This document shows, one piece after another, positions 1 through 9,232 of a DNA stretch of 64,000 bases. The position numbers were made by a program, and so were the translations under genes. The notes under the pieces were generated by a model. That model made no database searches. It had not been told where the DNA came from and saw nothing but the letters and a program-made list of their open reading frames with translations. The DNA lies in contig NZ_CP088017.1 of NCBI RefSeq assembly GCF_021049285.1, positions 4,041,380-4,105,379 of the forward strand, given 5' to 3'. This stretch comes from Ruania halotolerans. GTDB lineage: Bacteria > Actinomycetota > Actinomycetes > Actinomycetales > Beutenbergiaceae. Within the stretch, counting starts at the first letter, position 1, and every line of letters starts with the position of its first letter.

Positions 1-747
1 CCCGGGGATGAGACGCCCGACGGCGTGAAGCTCACGGCTGAGGATCTGCGGTTCGCCTATCGCGAGGGTCACGACGTGCTGCACGGGGTGGATGTGGATC
101 TCGTGCCGGGTGAACGGCTGGCGATCGTGGGCCCGTCCGGCTCGGGAAAGTCGACCCTGGGCCGGCTACTCGCCGGGATCAACGGGCCGCGAACCGGCTC
201 GGTGACGGTCGGTGGGGTCAAGCTCATCGATCTCGAACTGGACGTGCTGCGCACCGAGGTGGCGCTCGTGACGCAGGAGCACCACGTGTTTGTGGGCACG
301 ATCCGGGACAATGTGATCCTGGCCCGCGAGCATTCCCCGGACGCCGCGGTGATCGAAGCGCTGCAGGCCGTTGACGCGTGGGACTGGGTGAAGCGGCTCC
401 CGGAGGGAATGGGCACGGTGGTCGGTTCCGGGAAGGTGAAACTCACCCCCGCTCAGGCTCAGCAGATCGCTCTGGCTCGCCTGGTGGTGGCCGATCCGCA
501 CACGCTCGTGCTGGACGAGGCGACAAGCCTGATCGACCCACGCACGGCCCGGCACCTGGAGGGGTCGATGTCTGTGCTGCTTGAAGGACGGGCAGTGGTG
601 GCGATCGCGCACCGGCTGCATACCGCGCACGACGCGGACCGGATCGCCGTGGTGATTGACGGCCGGATCGCCGAACTCGGCAGCCACGATGAACTGGTGG
701 ACGCGGGCGGTGCCTATGCCGACCTCTGGCGCGCCTGGACCAGTTGA
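1..747 (+). CDS. ABC exporter ATPase domain, C-terminal part of a cut-off gene
   Basis: The reading frame is open from base 1, so the gene starts upstream; the GTG at 25 is an internal codon. What is visible is one nucleotide-binding domain: Walker A GPSGSGKST, Q-loop VTQEHHVF, Walker B LVLDEAT and the H-loop AIAHR. The signature motif is degenerate, LTPAQAQQ in place of LSGGQ. A short end after the H-loop, with no further domain, is typical of exporters where the membrane domain comes first and the ATPase last, so the missing upstream part is probably the membrane domain. The substrate cannot be read from this piece. Family assignment is secure; the role as an exporter is inferred. Confidence 0.85.
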   Translation, partial: PGDETPDGVKLTAEDLRFAYREGHDVLHGVDVDLVPGERLAIVGPSGSGKSTLGRLLAGINGPRTGSVTVGGVKLIDLELDVLRTEVALVTQEHHVFVGTIRDNVILAREHSPDAAVIEALQAVDAWDWVKRLPEGMGTVVGSGKVKLTPAQAQQIALARLVVADPHTLVLDEATSLIDPRTARHLEGSMSVLLEGRAVVAIAHRLHTAHDADRIAVVIDGRIAELGSHDELVDAGGAYADLWRAWTS

Positions 748-754
748 ACGGCCG

Positions 755-773
755 ACTCGGCCGACTTCCGAGT
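755..773 (+). terminator. Weak hairpin after the ABC gene
   Basis: ACTCGG and CCGAGT form a 6-bp stem with a 7-nt loop just after the stop codon of the ABC gene. There is no T tract. It could be a weak terminator, and nothing else is visible between the ABC and TetR genes. Confidence 0.25.
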
Positions 774-851
774 GCCCGAGTTTCCGCGGATCAGGATCAA
801 CCGGGTGACGTCTGAGCCGACCCGCTCCAACGCCGCGTACGCCCCGCGCAT

Positions 852-1418
852 CTAGCTAGATCGGAGGCCGCGCAGTGCGACCTCAATAAAGCGTGCAGAA
901 GCTAGCTCTTCATCTCCCGGCGAGTGGGCGATCACTCCCGCGTTTCCTTTGAGGATCGAGAGAACATCGCCAAGAGTGACGTCGGGGCGCAGGATTCCGG
1001 CGTCGCTCGCGTGCTGAGCGATGGAGGTGAACATCACTCCGATGTGGTCCGCGGAGTCCGCGAGAGCGGCCGCGCTCACCCTGTCAGCAATCGCGCCGGC
1101 AAGCCCGGGTTGTGTGGCCTGGTGAGCGGCGCAGGCACGAATCGCGGCAGTGAACGTCTCCCACGCGTCGCCCGTCGAAGCGGGGTCTGCAGTGGCTTCC
1201 TGGAGCTCGGAGAGCTCGTCGGCAACGATCTCGCGGATCAGGTCGTCTTTCGTGGGGAAGCGTCGCTGCGCTGTGGCGAATCCGACGCCGGCTCGCCGTG
1301 CGATTTCCGCCATCGAGACATCAATGCCGTCGCTGGCAAACGCTGCACGCGCAGCGTCGATGATCTGCTCTCGGTTGCGCGCGGCATCCGCTCGCAACGC
1401 ACGTTCACCAGCTGCCAT
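852..1418 (-). CDS. TetR/AcrR family transcriptional regulator
   Basis: This 188-residue protein has an N-terminal TetR helix-turn-helix at about residues 15-60 (REQIIDAARAAFASDG, then VSMAEIARRAGVGFATAQRRF). The remainder is a helical ligand-binding domain with no recognised ligand signature. The gene is divergent from the oxidoreductase at 1556, and the 137-bp gap between them holds a perfect inverted repeat (1504-1527). That is the usual layout for a TetR repressor controlling a neighbouring detoxifying enzyme and itself. The inducer is unknown. The length and the HTH make the family certain; the target is inferred from context. Confidence 0.9.
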   Translation of the reverse strand: MAAGERALRADAARNREQIIDAARAAFASDGIDVSMAEIARRAGVGFATAQRRFPTKDDLIREIVADELSELQEATADPASTGDAWETFTAAIRACAAHQATQPGLAGAIADRVSAAALADSADHIGVMFTSIAQHASDAGILRPDVTLGDVLSILKGNAGVIAHSPGDEELASARFIEVALRGLRSS

Positions 1419-1503
1419 GCCCTGCTGCTCCGTTCCCGCGGGTGTTCCCGTACGACGCTCTCCCGTAAGCGGTTAGGTCTCTCCAGTTACGTGCTAGTGT
1501 CAT

Positions 1504-1527
1504 TAAGTGGAGACATTGCACCACTTA
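1504..1527. promoter_or_regulatory. Probable TetR operator between tetR and the oxidoreductase
   Basis: TAAGTGG (1504-1510) and CCACTTA (1521-1527) are perfect inverted 7-bp arms around a 10-bp spacer. A flanking TGCTA (1492-1496) and TAGCA (1526-1530) add a wider, overlapping symmetry. The site lies 29 bp before the oxidoreductase start and in the shared divergent gap, so one bound dimer could control both genes. Confidence 0.55.
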
Positions 1528-1555
1528 GCAATCACACTGTAGCAAGGAGCGCGTC

Positions 1556-2533
1556 ATGGAGACCATGCGAGCAGTCCTGTTCAACCGGTACGGCGGTCCG
1601 GACGAGCTGTACGTGGCGACCCTTCCAGTGCCAGAGGTGCAGGCGGGAGGCGTCCTCGTACAGGTGGACGCCACCTCAGTCAATGGCGCAGATCTGCTGC
1701 TTCGATCAGGAAAGCTCGGACTGCTCACCGGCCGTCGCTTTCCGAAACAACTGGGAATCGACTTCGTCGGAACCCTCGTCGCCGCCGATACCGGAGCCAA
1801 TCTTGGCGGACTCTCCATCGGCGAGCGCGTCTGGGGGACGGTCGACGAACGCGGAGGGGCCCGCTCGCTCGCCGAATTCGTGAGCGTTCCAGCAATGCAG
1901 ATCGCTCAGGCGCCGGATAGCCTCACTCCAGAGGAGGCGGTCACGCTCCTCGCTGGCGGCACGACCGTCCATACCGGCCTCGTGGAGAAAGTACGCGTGC
2001 AGCGCGGTCAACGTGTGCTCGTACGAGGCGCGGCAGGGGGAGTCGGCAGCGTGGCAGTGCAGTTCGCGAAGGCGCGCGCGGCGCACGTCACGGCACTTGC
2101 AGGTGCATCGAGTATGGAGTTCGTCCGCGAACTGGGGGCTGATGTCGTGCACGACTACCGGACAACGCCGTGTCAGAGCCTCGGGGTGTATGACGTCATC
2201 TTCGATGCGCACGGCAGCGATCTGCTCGCATTCCGTCGGCTGCTGGCACCCGGCGGAAGGATGGTCTCGATCGCTTTCGATAAGAATGCGCCAGCACGCA
2301 GCCTGCTGGGCATCGCCGCCAGCACGGTCTTCGGTGCGCGACGGATTCGGTTCTTTCGAGGGAAGCCAACGCGGCGCGACTTTCAGCGCCTGACCGCTCA
2401 GGTCGAGCGTGGCGAAATCCAACCGGTGCTCGATCGTGCGTTTCCTCTGAGCGGTTCCGCGCACGCGCACGCCGCGCTCGAAGGCCACGGCATACGGGGA
2501 AAAGTCGTCATCTCTCTTTCGGAGCGAGGATGA
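1556..2533 (+). CDS. NAD(P)H:quinone oxidoreductase-like MDR enzyme
   Basis: This is a 325-residue medium-chain dehydrogenase/reductase. It has an N-terminal GroES-like half (MRAVLFNRYGGPDEL) and a Rossmann half with the AAGGVG nucleotide motif at about residues 158-163. No structural-zinc cysteine cluster is visible, so it belongs with the zinc-free quinone/enone reductases that use NADPH to reduce quinones or alpha,beta-unsaturated carbonyls in the cytoplasm. AAGGAG at 1544-1549 supports the start; a second ATG lies at 1562. The divergent TetR gene and its operator suggest induction by a reactive compound. The true substrate is unknown. Confidence 0.85.
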   Translation: METMRAVLFNRYGGPDELYVATLPVPEVQAGGVLVQVDATSVNGADLLLRSGKLGLLTGRRFPKQLGIDFVGTLVAADTGANLGGLSIGERVWGTVDERGGARSLAEFVSVPAMQIAQAPDSLTPEEAVTLLAGGTTVHTGLVEKVRVQRGQRVLVRGAAGGVGSVAVQFAKARAAHVTALAGASSMEFVRELGADVVHDYRTTPCQSLGVYDVIFDAHGSDLLAFRRLLAPGGRMVSIAFDKNAPARSLLGIAASTVFGARRIRFFRGKPTRRDFQRLTAQVERGEIQPVLDRAFPLSGSAHAHAALEGHGIRGKVVISLSERG

Positions 2534-2584
2534 CCGACTGGCCGTCCGACCTGGTGCCGACCGGCGCCCGCATCACACCACGAC

Positions 2585-2637
2585 TGATCGATTCTTGATC
2601 GATTCGTCGTCTTTGCTTGTTCTGATCGATTCGTCGT
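2585..2637. repeat. Three direct repeats in the promoter region of the GH59-like gene
   Basis: TGATCGATTC occurs at 2585-2594, 2596-2605 and 2623-2632; the last two copies extend to GTCGT. Each contains the palindrome ATCGAT. They sit 43-95 bp before the start codon at 2680, so they may be regulator sites for the large glycosidase. Confidence 0.45.
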
Positions 2638-2679
2638 GCTTTCATTCACGTCGTAGTCACGGCACAGCAAAGGAGCACC

Positions 2680-5600
2680 ATGCCCTCGACGTCGAGCGCG
2701 TCCACACCCAGCCCAGGCACCACCACCGGGCGAGCCTCCCGCCCCGGATCGTCACCATCGCGGTACGCCGCGATGGCGACGCTGATGATCGGCGCCCTGG
2801 CCGCCACCTCAGCAGTGACGGCGGCACCTGCCGCTGCGGCACTGCCGGAAACGGTCCCCGCGGCCGCCTACCTGGGCGCCGATGACGCAGCCGAGACCTC
2901 GCTTCCCGCGACCGTCTCGGACGGCACTACCGACCACGCCGTCAGCTGGGATGTCGACGCCGACATGTTCGCCGTGCCGTACAGCACCGTCGAGGTGAAT
3001 GGAACGGTCGACGGCGAGTCGATCACCGCCGTCGTGGAGGTCATTCCCCCGGCCGAGCACCCGCTCGCCTACTTCGTCGACGCCGGCCACGGCGGCGACT
3101 CGCAAGACCGGTGGTACTCCTCAGGTGGGACGACCTCCCAGGCGTTCACCGCCGTCGGAACCCTGGCAGCGGACACGCTGCTCAACACCGCGCCGGACCA
3201 GCCGTTCGACCCGGAGAACCCCACGTGGGGCTACCTCTACGAGAACCCCACCGACTACAAGATCTCCGTTCCAGGCGGCGATCCGGCCGAAGGCACCGAC
3301 CTGTCCGCGCTCGGGAAGGACGAGCTGGGGGTACGCACGAACAGCGACCACCTCACCTTCGGGCTCGCCCTCGATCCGGGCACCTACACGCTGACCAGCG
3401 GCTTCTACGAGTTCTACGCCGCCGGGAACAACCGGTTCCGTCAGATGGACCCGACCCTGACCTACACCGTTGACGGTGACGCCCAGTCCCAGACGCTCGA
3501 CCGGATCGCGTTGAGCACCTCGGCCAACCAGGCGGAGCCGATCCAGAACACCAGCGCCTTCACGATCCCCGCGGGCGCGAGCGATCTCACGCTCTCCTAT
3601 GCCCAATCCGGCGGTGAGGGCCCGATCCTCAGCTGGTTCGCGATCGCGGCAGGTGACGCCGAAGAAGTCATCGACGACGCACTGAGCGGGGACGAGTCCG
3701 ATGCGGTCGAGGTGACCATCGATGCCGCCGACATCCCGGCGGACAACGTCAACGGACTCACCTTCAAGGGCTTCGGGACTCTGAGCGCGAACAGCACCAG
3801 CGCCGTGCTGCTCGACTCCAAGTCCGAGCACCCGCAGGCCTACGCCGAGCTCATCCGGACCCTGTTCGGCGGTGAGCACCCGATCATGAATCACGTCAAG
3901 ATCGAGATGGGCAATGACCGGAACAACTCCACCGGCCCCGATGTGGCCACGATGCGCACCGCGGACGAGCCGGCGAACGTGACCCGGCACCCGGGCTTCC
4001 AGCTCGCCGCCGACGCGCTCGCCGTGAATCCGGACCTGCAGGTCTCCATCCTGCGCTGGACCGAACCCGGCTGGGTGGACAGCAACGACGACATCTACAC
4101 CTGGTACACCAACACGATCCTGGCCGCCTACCGCGAGTACGGCTACATGGTGGACTACGTGAACCCGGGCGTGAACGAGCACAGCGCCGATCTGGCCTGG
4201 ACGCAGGAATACGCCGAGCGGGTGCGCACCGACACCACCGGCTACATCAGCGACGACCCGGCCTTGGCCGGATTCCGCGACGGAGAGGCCGAGCTGTTCC
4301 ACCAGATTCAGGTGGTCATCGCCGACGAGGTGGGCGTGGGGACCTTCGGCGACGAGCTGGTGGCCGACGCGGCTCTGCAGGAAGCGGTCGACGTGGCCGC
4401 CTACCACTACAGCCCCAACGATGACGGGAACGGCAACTTCACCCGGCTCGCTGAAGAGTTCGACATGCAGGTGTGGAACAGCGAGGCGCAGGCGACCTTC
4501 TCCAACACCGCGTTCCGGCCGAACAACAACACCGCCGACCCGACCGTGGCGGGGACCGGGATCGGCGGGCACATCAGCTCCCTGGAGATGGCGAACACCA
4601 TCGTCAAGGGCTTCGTGAACTCGCGCCGGAGCCACTTCATCTACCAGCCCGCCATCGGATCCTTCTACGAGGGTGGTCAGTACTCGTTCAAGGAGCTGGT
4701 CAGTGCCCGCGACCCGTGGTCAGGATGGATGCACTACGACGGCGGCCTGGCCGTTTTGCAGCACTTCTCCAGTTTCGCCGTGACCGGTTGGGAGAACGAG
4801 GACAACACCGCTGGGATCTGGCGCGGCGTGCCCGAGGCAAGCGCCGCCGGCGCGACCGGGACGAACCCCGTGGTGGGCCGCAACGGCGCACCGAACTACC
4901 TCACTCTCGCCGCCCCGGACGGTTCGGACTTCTCCACGGTGATCGTGAACGACTCCGAACAGACCCTCACCTACCGCCTGAACCCCGAGGGCTTCGGACT
5001 CGACGGCGACGCGCTGGCCGTGTGGGAGACCCGCGCGGCCGGGGACGGCGAGGCGTTCAACGCCCACTACAAGCAGCACGTTGGCGACGTCACCCCTGAC
5101 GGCGGAGCGTACGTCGTCGAGATCGCCCCGTTCTCGATGACCACCGTCACCTCCCTGGACGTGACCGGAGACGAGGGGTGGACCACCCCGCTGCCGGTGG
5201 AGAGCGAGCGCACCGTTCTGGACGCTGGGCTGGACTCCGGTGAGGGCGTGCTGTGGTCGGATGACTTCGACTACACCGAGCGCACCATCCCGCAACTGAC
5301 CGCCGAGGGCCAGGTGAGCACGCAGACCGACGCGTTCGTCGAGGCTCGCGGAGGCGAAACCGGAGCGATCCCGCTGTTCACCTGGGATCGCAACGGCGCC
5401 TTCGAGGCCTACCTCGACGGTGAGGAGTGGGTGCTGCGTCAGCAGGTCGACACCGAGGCGACCGGAGTGGGTGGCGCCTGGAACGGCGGCGACCCGATCA
5501 CCGCTATCGGGGACCGCCGGTGGACGAACTACCGCGCCACGGTCGACGTGCGCTTCGAGCGGGAGACCACCGACGGCAACTACGCCGCCGTCGGCGCCCG

Positions 5601-7908
5601 CTCCAGTGGTGGCGACAACTCCCAGAGCCTGAACACCACCCCGTATGTGCTCCGGCTGGAACGAGACGGCGGCTGGCAGTTCCTGCGGATGGGCACGGTG
5701 ACCGAGTCCGGTTCGATCGGCGACATCGGGGCTGAGTGGCACGAGCTGTCCCTGCAGGTGGCCGGTGACCAGATCACCGGCTGGATCGACGGTGAGCAGG
5801 TGGTCGACTGGACCGACCCGGCGCCTATCGGGTCCGGGTGGGTTGACCTGGCCAGCGGCTTCCACCACACCCAGTTCGACAACCTGTCGATCGAGCAGGT
5901 CGAGTCCTATCTGCCCTACTACGGGGGGTACCTGGACAACCTCGAGATGACCGATCTGAGCGACCCGCCGGCCACCCAGCTGGCCTACTCCGGCAGCTGG
6001 AACCACGCCGTCAGCGGCAGCATGTACGAGTACCAGCGCTCCACCTCCCGCACGTCCGAGGCGGGCGCACGCATGGGGTACACCTTCACCGGATCCGGGC
6101 TGGACGTGCTGGGCGTCAACGACGGTTCCGCCCGTCTGGAGGTGCGCGTGGACGGTGAGCTCGTCGAGCCCGCTGCCCGCACGCAGGCCAGCGGTCAGTT
6201 CGAGCAGACGTACGTGCTGCGCGGGCTCGCCCACGGCGAGCACACCGTGAGCCTGGAGGTCCTCTCCGGTTCCCTCACCGTCGATGCCGTGGCGATTCAC
6301 GACGGCGTCCCTTCCGTTCCCGCGGACGTCACCCAGCTGGCCGAGGTGCTGGAGGCCGCCGAGCAGATCGAACGGACGGACGACTTCACCGATGCCGGCT
6401 GGGAGGCACTGCAGAACGCCATCGCCTCCGCCGAGCAGGCGGTGACGGACCCGGCCGGGTACGGCCTGGACGCCGAGGGCGCCACCCAGCTCGCGGACCG
6501 GTTGCGCGCGGGCTCGGCCCCGTTATGGGATCAGATCGTCTCCGTGGAGGACGTCCGGGTGGCCACCCTGGTGGGGGTCCAGCCGGAGCTGCCGGAGACG
6601 GTGGCGGTGACGTTAGTTGACGAGAGCACCCGGGAGATCGCCGTCGAATGGCCGGCCGACGTCAACGTCAGCGAGGCGTGGGCAAGCGCTACGGTGGCCG
6701 GCCAGTACGGGGGTGCAACCATTCCCGCATTCGTGGAGGTGATCCCCTCCGGTGTGGTGGCGTTCGCCGACATCAACGGCACCGAGGGCGGCTCACTCGG
6801 CTACACCTCGCCGTCATACGAGGTCATCTCGGACTCGGCCGAGCTGGTGAACGAGACCCCGGACCAGCCGTTCGACGGCACCTGGGGCCATGCCGGGCAG
6901 AACAGCGGCGGCTCCGAGGAGGTCAACTTCAAGGGCATCGTGGACGGCGACTACAGCAAGCTGACCACCACCGGGATGTACACCTCGAACGCTCAGGGCT
7001 CACAGCTGTCCTACACCTTCACGCTGCCTGCCGGCGACTATGAGCTGGCGGCCGGCAGCCACTCCTGGTGGGCGGACAACGCGCGCACCGCGGACGTGGT
7101 GCTCAGCTACGACGGCGAGGAGCACGTGGTCGACTCGGTCACCCTGGACTCGGGATCGCCCAGCGCCCTGCTGGCCTACGACGTCGAACTTGAGGCAGAC
7201 GGTCCGGTGACGCTGACGTTGCGCAATACCAGCAGCCAATCGCCGATGCTGAGCTGGGTGGGCGTGGCACGCGCCGAGCCGACGCTCACCGGGATCGAGG
7301 TCACCTCACTCCCCGACCGGGTGGAGTACACCCAGGGCGAGGAGCTCGACCTGACCGGACTGGAGGTGACGGCGTCCTACTCCGACGGCGTGCAGACGGT
7401 GTTGGACAACGACGCGCTGGCCGTGACCGGGTACGACCCGGAAACCCTCGGCGGGCAGGAGATCACCGTGCTCTACACCGAGACCGCGCCGCCACTGCAC
7501 ACCCGGGCGGTCGGGGACGTGGCCTCGGCGACGTTCGAGGTGACCGTGGTAGCGACCGATGCCGGTTCCGACGCCGGGGCTGATGGCGCCGACGGCGGAT
7601 CGGATGGATCCGACAGTGGCGCCGACGGCGGATCGGATGGTTCTGATGGAACCGACGCTGGGTCCGCTGCGGATGGGTCCGACGGTTCCGACGACTCGGT
7701 CGGCTCAGGGAACGACAGTTCCGCCGGCTCCACCTCGAGTGAGGCCGCAGCAGATGGCGACGGGTCCGGCTCCGATGGCGGCCCGTCGACCGGCGGTGAC
7801 GAGCTGCCGGTGAGCGGGGCGACGGTCGGAATCGCCATCGTGGTGGCGATCATGCTCCTGTTCGGTGGCGTGGTCCTCGTGGCACGGCGCCGCGGCTCGG
7901 CCGGATGA
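2680..7908 (+). CDS. Secreted, sortase-anchored GH59-like (clan GH-A) multidomain glycosidase
   Basis: This protein has 1742 residues. The signal segment is at about 25-57 and a short Ig-like module follows at about 65-125. A first carbohydrate-binding-like module (128-326) is repeated near the C-terminus (about 1358-1533). The catalytic barrel spans about 355-790: HVKIEMGND resembles the GH59 (galactocerebrosidase) motif, E500 in NPGVNEHS is the likely acid/base and E602 in VWNSEAQ the likely nucleophile. A jelly-roll/lectin-like module (about 855-1075), as in GH59, then modules including a FIVAR-like helical part (about 1217-1285) and a Big_3 Ig domain (1541-1605) follow. The tail is an Asp/Gly/Ser-rich spacer, LPVSG (1709-1713), one membrane helix and RRRGSAG, a sortase-type anchor. 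AAAGGAG at 2669-2675 fits the start. GH30 is the alternative family. A beta-galactoside or related glycan is the likely substrate (inference). Confidence 0.8.
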   Translation: MPSTSSASTPSPGTTTGRASRPGSSPSRYAAMATLMIGALAATSAVTAAPAAAALPETVPAAAYLGADDAAETSLPATVSDGTTDHAVSWDVDADMFAVPYSTVEVNGTVDGESITAVVEVIPPAEHPLAYFVDAGHGGDSQDRWYSSGGTTSQAFTAVGTLAADTLLNTAPDQPFDPENPTWGYLYENPTDYKISVPGGDPAEGTDLSALGKDELGVRTNSDHLTFGLALDPGTYTLTSGFYEFYAAGNNRFRQMDPTLTYTVDGDAQSQTLDRIALSTSANQAEPIQNTSAFTIPAGASDLTLSYAQSGGEGPILSWFAIAAGDAEEVIDDALSGDESDAVEVTIDAADIPADNVNGLTFKGFGTLSANSTSAVLLDSKSEHPQAYAELIRTLFGGEHPIMNHVKIEMGNDRNNSTGPDVATMRTADEPANVTRHPGFQLAADALAVNPDLQVSILRWTEPGWVDSNDDIYTWYTNTILAAYREYGYMVDYVNPGVNEHSADLAWTQEYAERVRTDTTGYISDDPALAGFRDGEAELFHQIQVVIADEVGVGTFGDELVADAALQEAVDVAAYHYSPNDDGNGNFTRLAEEFDMQVWNSEAQATFSNTAFRPNNNTADPTVAGTGIGGHISSLEMANTIVKGFVNSRRSHFIYQPAIGSFYEGGQYSFKELVSARDPWSGWMHYDGGLAVLQHFSSFAVTGWENEDNTAGIWRGVPEASAAGATGTNPVVGRNGAPNYLTLAAPDGSDFSTVIVNDSEQTLTYRLNPEGFGLDGDALAVWETRAAGDGEAFNAHYKQHVGDVTPDGGAYVVEIAPFSMTTVTSLDVTGDEGWTTPLPVESERTVLDAGLDSGEGVLWSDDFDYTERTIPQLTAEGQVSTQTDAFVEARGGETGAIPLFTWDRNGAFEAYLDGEEWVLRQQVDTEATGVGGAWNGGDPITAIGDRRWTNYRATVDVRFERETTDGNYAAVGARSSGGDNSQSLNTTPYVLRLERDGGWQFLRMGTVTESGSIGDIGAEWHELSLQVAGDQITGWIDGEQVVDWTDPAPIGSGWVDLASGFHHTQFDNLSIEQVESYLPYYGGYLDNLEMTDLSDPPATQLAYSGSWNHAVSGSMYEYQRSTSRTSEAGARMGYTFTGSGLDVLGVNDGSARLEVRVDGELVEPAARTQASGQFEQTYVLRGLAHGEHTVSLEVLSGSLTVDAVAIHDGVPSVPADVTQLAEVLEAAEQIERTDDFTDAGWEALQNAIASAEQAVTDPAGYGLDAEGATQLADRLRAGSAPLWDQIVSVEDVRVATLVGVQPELPETVAVTLVDESTREIAVEWPADVNVSEAWASATVAGQYGGATIPAFVEVIPSGVVAFADINGTEGGSLGYTSPSYEVISDSAELVNETPDQPFDGTWGHAGQNSGGSEEVNFKGIVDGDYSKLTTTGMYTSNAQGSQLSYTFTLPAGDYELAAGSHSWWADNARTADVVLSYDGEEHVVDSVTLDSGSPSALLAYDVELEADGPVTLTLRNTSSQSPMLSWVGVARAEPTLTGIEVTSLPDRVEYTQGEELDLTGLEVTASYSDGVQTVLDNDALAVTGYDPETLGGQEITVLYTETAPPLHTRAVGDVASATFEVTVVATDAGSDAGADGADGGSDGSDSGADGGSDGSDGTDAGSAADGSDGSDDSVGSGNDSSAGSTSSEAAADGDGSGSDGGPSTGGDELPVSGATVGIAIVVAIMLLFGGVVLVARRRGSAG
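7585..7640 (+). repeat. In-frame 23-bp direct repeat in the wall-spanning linker
   Basis: A 23-bp unit starting GGCGCCGACGGCGGATCGG occurs at 7585-7607 and again at 7618-7640. The 33-bp offset keeps the frame and adds 11 residues of Asp/Gly/Ser-rich linker. Such repeats change copy number easily. Confidence 0.6.
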
Positions 7909-7929
7909 GCCACACCCGCTGAGGCGACG

Positions 7930-7988
7930 CGACGGTCATGCGTCGAGTTGGCGCAGGTATGCTGCCCAAGCTCGACGCATGGCCGTCG
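7930..7988. terminator. Bidirectional hairpin between the GH59-like gene and ppx
   Basis: ATGCGTCGAG (7938-7947) pairs with CTCGACGCAT (7971-7980). The stem extends outward (CGACGG with CCGTCG, one mismatch) and inward (TTGG with CCAA). It lies exactly between two convergent genes. There is no clear T tract, as is common in high-GC actinobacteria. Confidence 0.7.
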
Positions 7989-7995
7989 ATTCGGC

Positions 7996-8919
7996 TCAGA
8001 GGTGATCGAGGCGTCGCAGCAGTGCCCCCTCCCGCAGCGCCCACGGGCAGATCTCGATACGTTCGATCTCGAGGGCACGCAGCGTCTCCACCGCCACCAC
8101 CGCACCGGCCACGATCTGGTAGGTCCGCTCGGGCGTGACGCCGGGGAGCTCGATCCGCTGCTCGGCGGGGATCTTGGCCAGCCGTGGCACCCAGTCCTCG
8201 AGCTGGCTGGTGCTCATCTGCCACCGCTCGTCGGGCCCGTAGCCGTTGACCGACATCCCGGCCAGGCGAGCCAGGGACCGGAAGGTCTTCGAGGTGGCCA
8301 CCACATGGTCGGGGGCGGATCGGGCTGTCACGCGAGCGACCAGCGGTCTGAGCTGACTGCGCACGGCTGAGCGCAGCGCCTTGAGCTCCTTCTTCTTGGG
8401 GGGATCGCTCTCGAGGTACGCCCGGGTGAGCCGGCCGGCACCGAGCGGGACCGACTCGGCGACGTCGGGAATTTCGTCGATCCCCGCCGCCACCTCGAGT
8501 GAGCCTCCGCCGATGTCGAGCACGAGGAGTTGTCCGGCACCCCAGCCGTACCAGCGGCGGGCGGCGAGGAACGTCAACTCGGCCTCCTCGGCTCCGGAGA
8601 GCACTTGGAGATCGCCGTCCAGCCGGGAGCGGATCTCACTGAGAATCTCCTCGCCATTGGTCGCTTCCCGGATGGCAGAGGTGACGATCACCAACGTCTC
8701 GTCCACTGCGTGGGTGCGGGTGACATCCATCAATCCGTCCACGGCTTCCACCAGGGCGGCCCGTCCCTCCCCCACGATCTCGCCATCGTCGGAGAGGTAG
8801 CGCATCAGCCTCATCGAGACGCGCTCGTCCACCTCCGGGATCGGCCGGGCGCCGCGAACGACGTCGAAGACGAGCAGGTGGATGGTGTTCGAACCTATGT
8901 CGAGAACGCCGAGTCGCAT
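7996..8919 (-). CDS. Ppx/GppA family phosphatase (exopolyphosphatase-like)
   Basis: The protein opens with MRLGVLDIGSNTIHLL, the first phosphate-binding motif of the ASKHA-fold Ppx/GppA family. The second motif, VLDIGGGSLEV, is at about residues 134-144. At 307 residues it is the short actinobacterial form, with only the two catalytic domains and no C-terminal HD domain. Members remove phosphate from polyphosphate or pppGpp in the cytoplasm. I chose the ATG at 8919 over a GTG at 8946 because family members begin at MRLG. It stands alone and is convergent with the glycosidase gene. Confidence 0.85.
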   Translation of the reverse strand: MRLGVLDIGSNTIHLLVFDVVRGARPIPEVDERVSMRLMRYLSDDGEIVGEGRAALVEAVDGLMDVTRTHAVDETLVIVTSAIREATNGEEILSEIRSRLDGDLQVLSGAEEAELTFLAARRWYGWGAGQLLVLDIGGGSLEVAAGIDEIPDVAESVPLGAGRLTRAYLESDPPKKKELKALRSAVRSQLRPLVARVTARSAPDHVVATSKTFRSLARLAGMSVNGYGPDERWQMSTSQLEDWVPRLAKIPAEQRIELPGVTPERTYQIVAGAVVAVETLRALEIERIEICPWALREGALLRRLDHL

Positions 8920-9232
8920 CCGGTCATCGTACGGATGCAGGTGCACCCCACGCCGGTCAACGGTGTCATCCGTGCGCGACGGGCGACTACCCGGCCAGCT
9001 GGGACTCGCCGCGGCGTCAGGTTGACGACGACGCCGACCGCGGTCGATTTCTTCTCACATTGTCAGGAGACGTACTGACGCGATGGCGGCGTCTGCGTCG
9101 TACACTCGCGCTGTGGGGCGAGTGACTCGATACGTCTCCGCCTCCACCGACCAGATCGGCCTTTCGGCCGATGCGCAAGGGCCGCCGTCGTTGGCATGAT
9201 CGAGGCGACACCTACCCGCCGGAGCCGTCCCG
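8920..9232. other. 313-bp intergenic region with one perfect small hairpin
   Basis: This gap lies between ppx and the nitroreductase-like gene, which are transcribed away from each other, so it must hold both promoters. ATCGGCC-TTTC-GGCCGAT (9155-9172) is a perfect 7-bp hairpin about 60 bp before the downstream start. I see no convincing ORF or regulator site. Confidence 0.4.

Noticed and set aside
3121-4635. 504-codon open frame antisense to the GH59-like gene (likewise 4720-6300)
   Set aside because: It mirrors the strong GC-third-position bias of the real gene; the composition is V/G/H/R-rich with no domain and no ribosome site.
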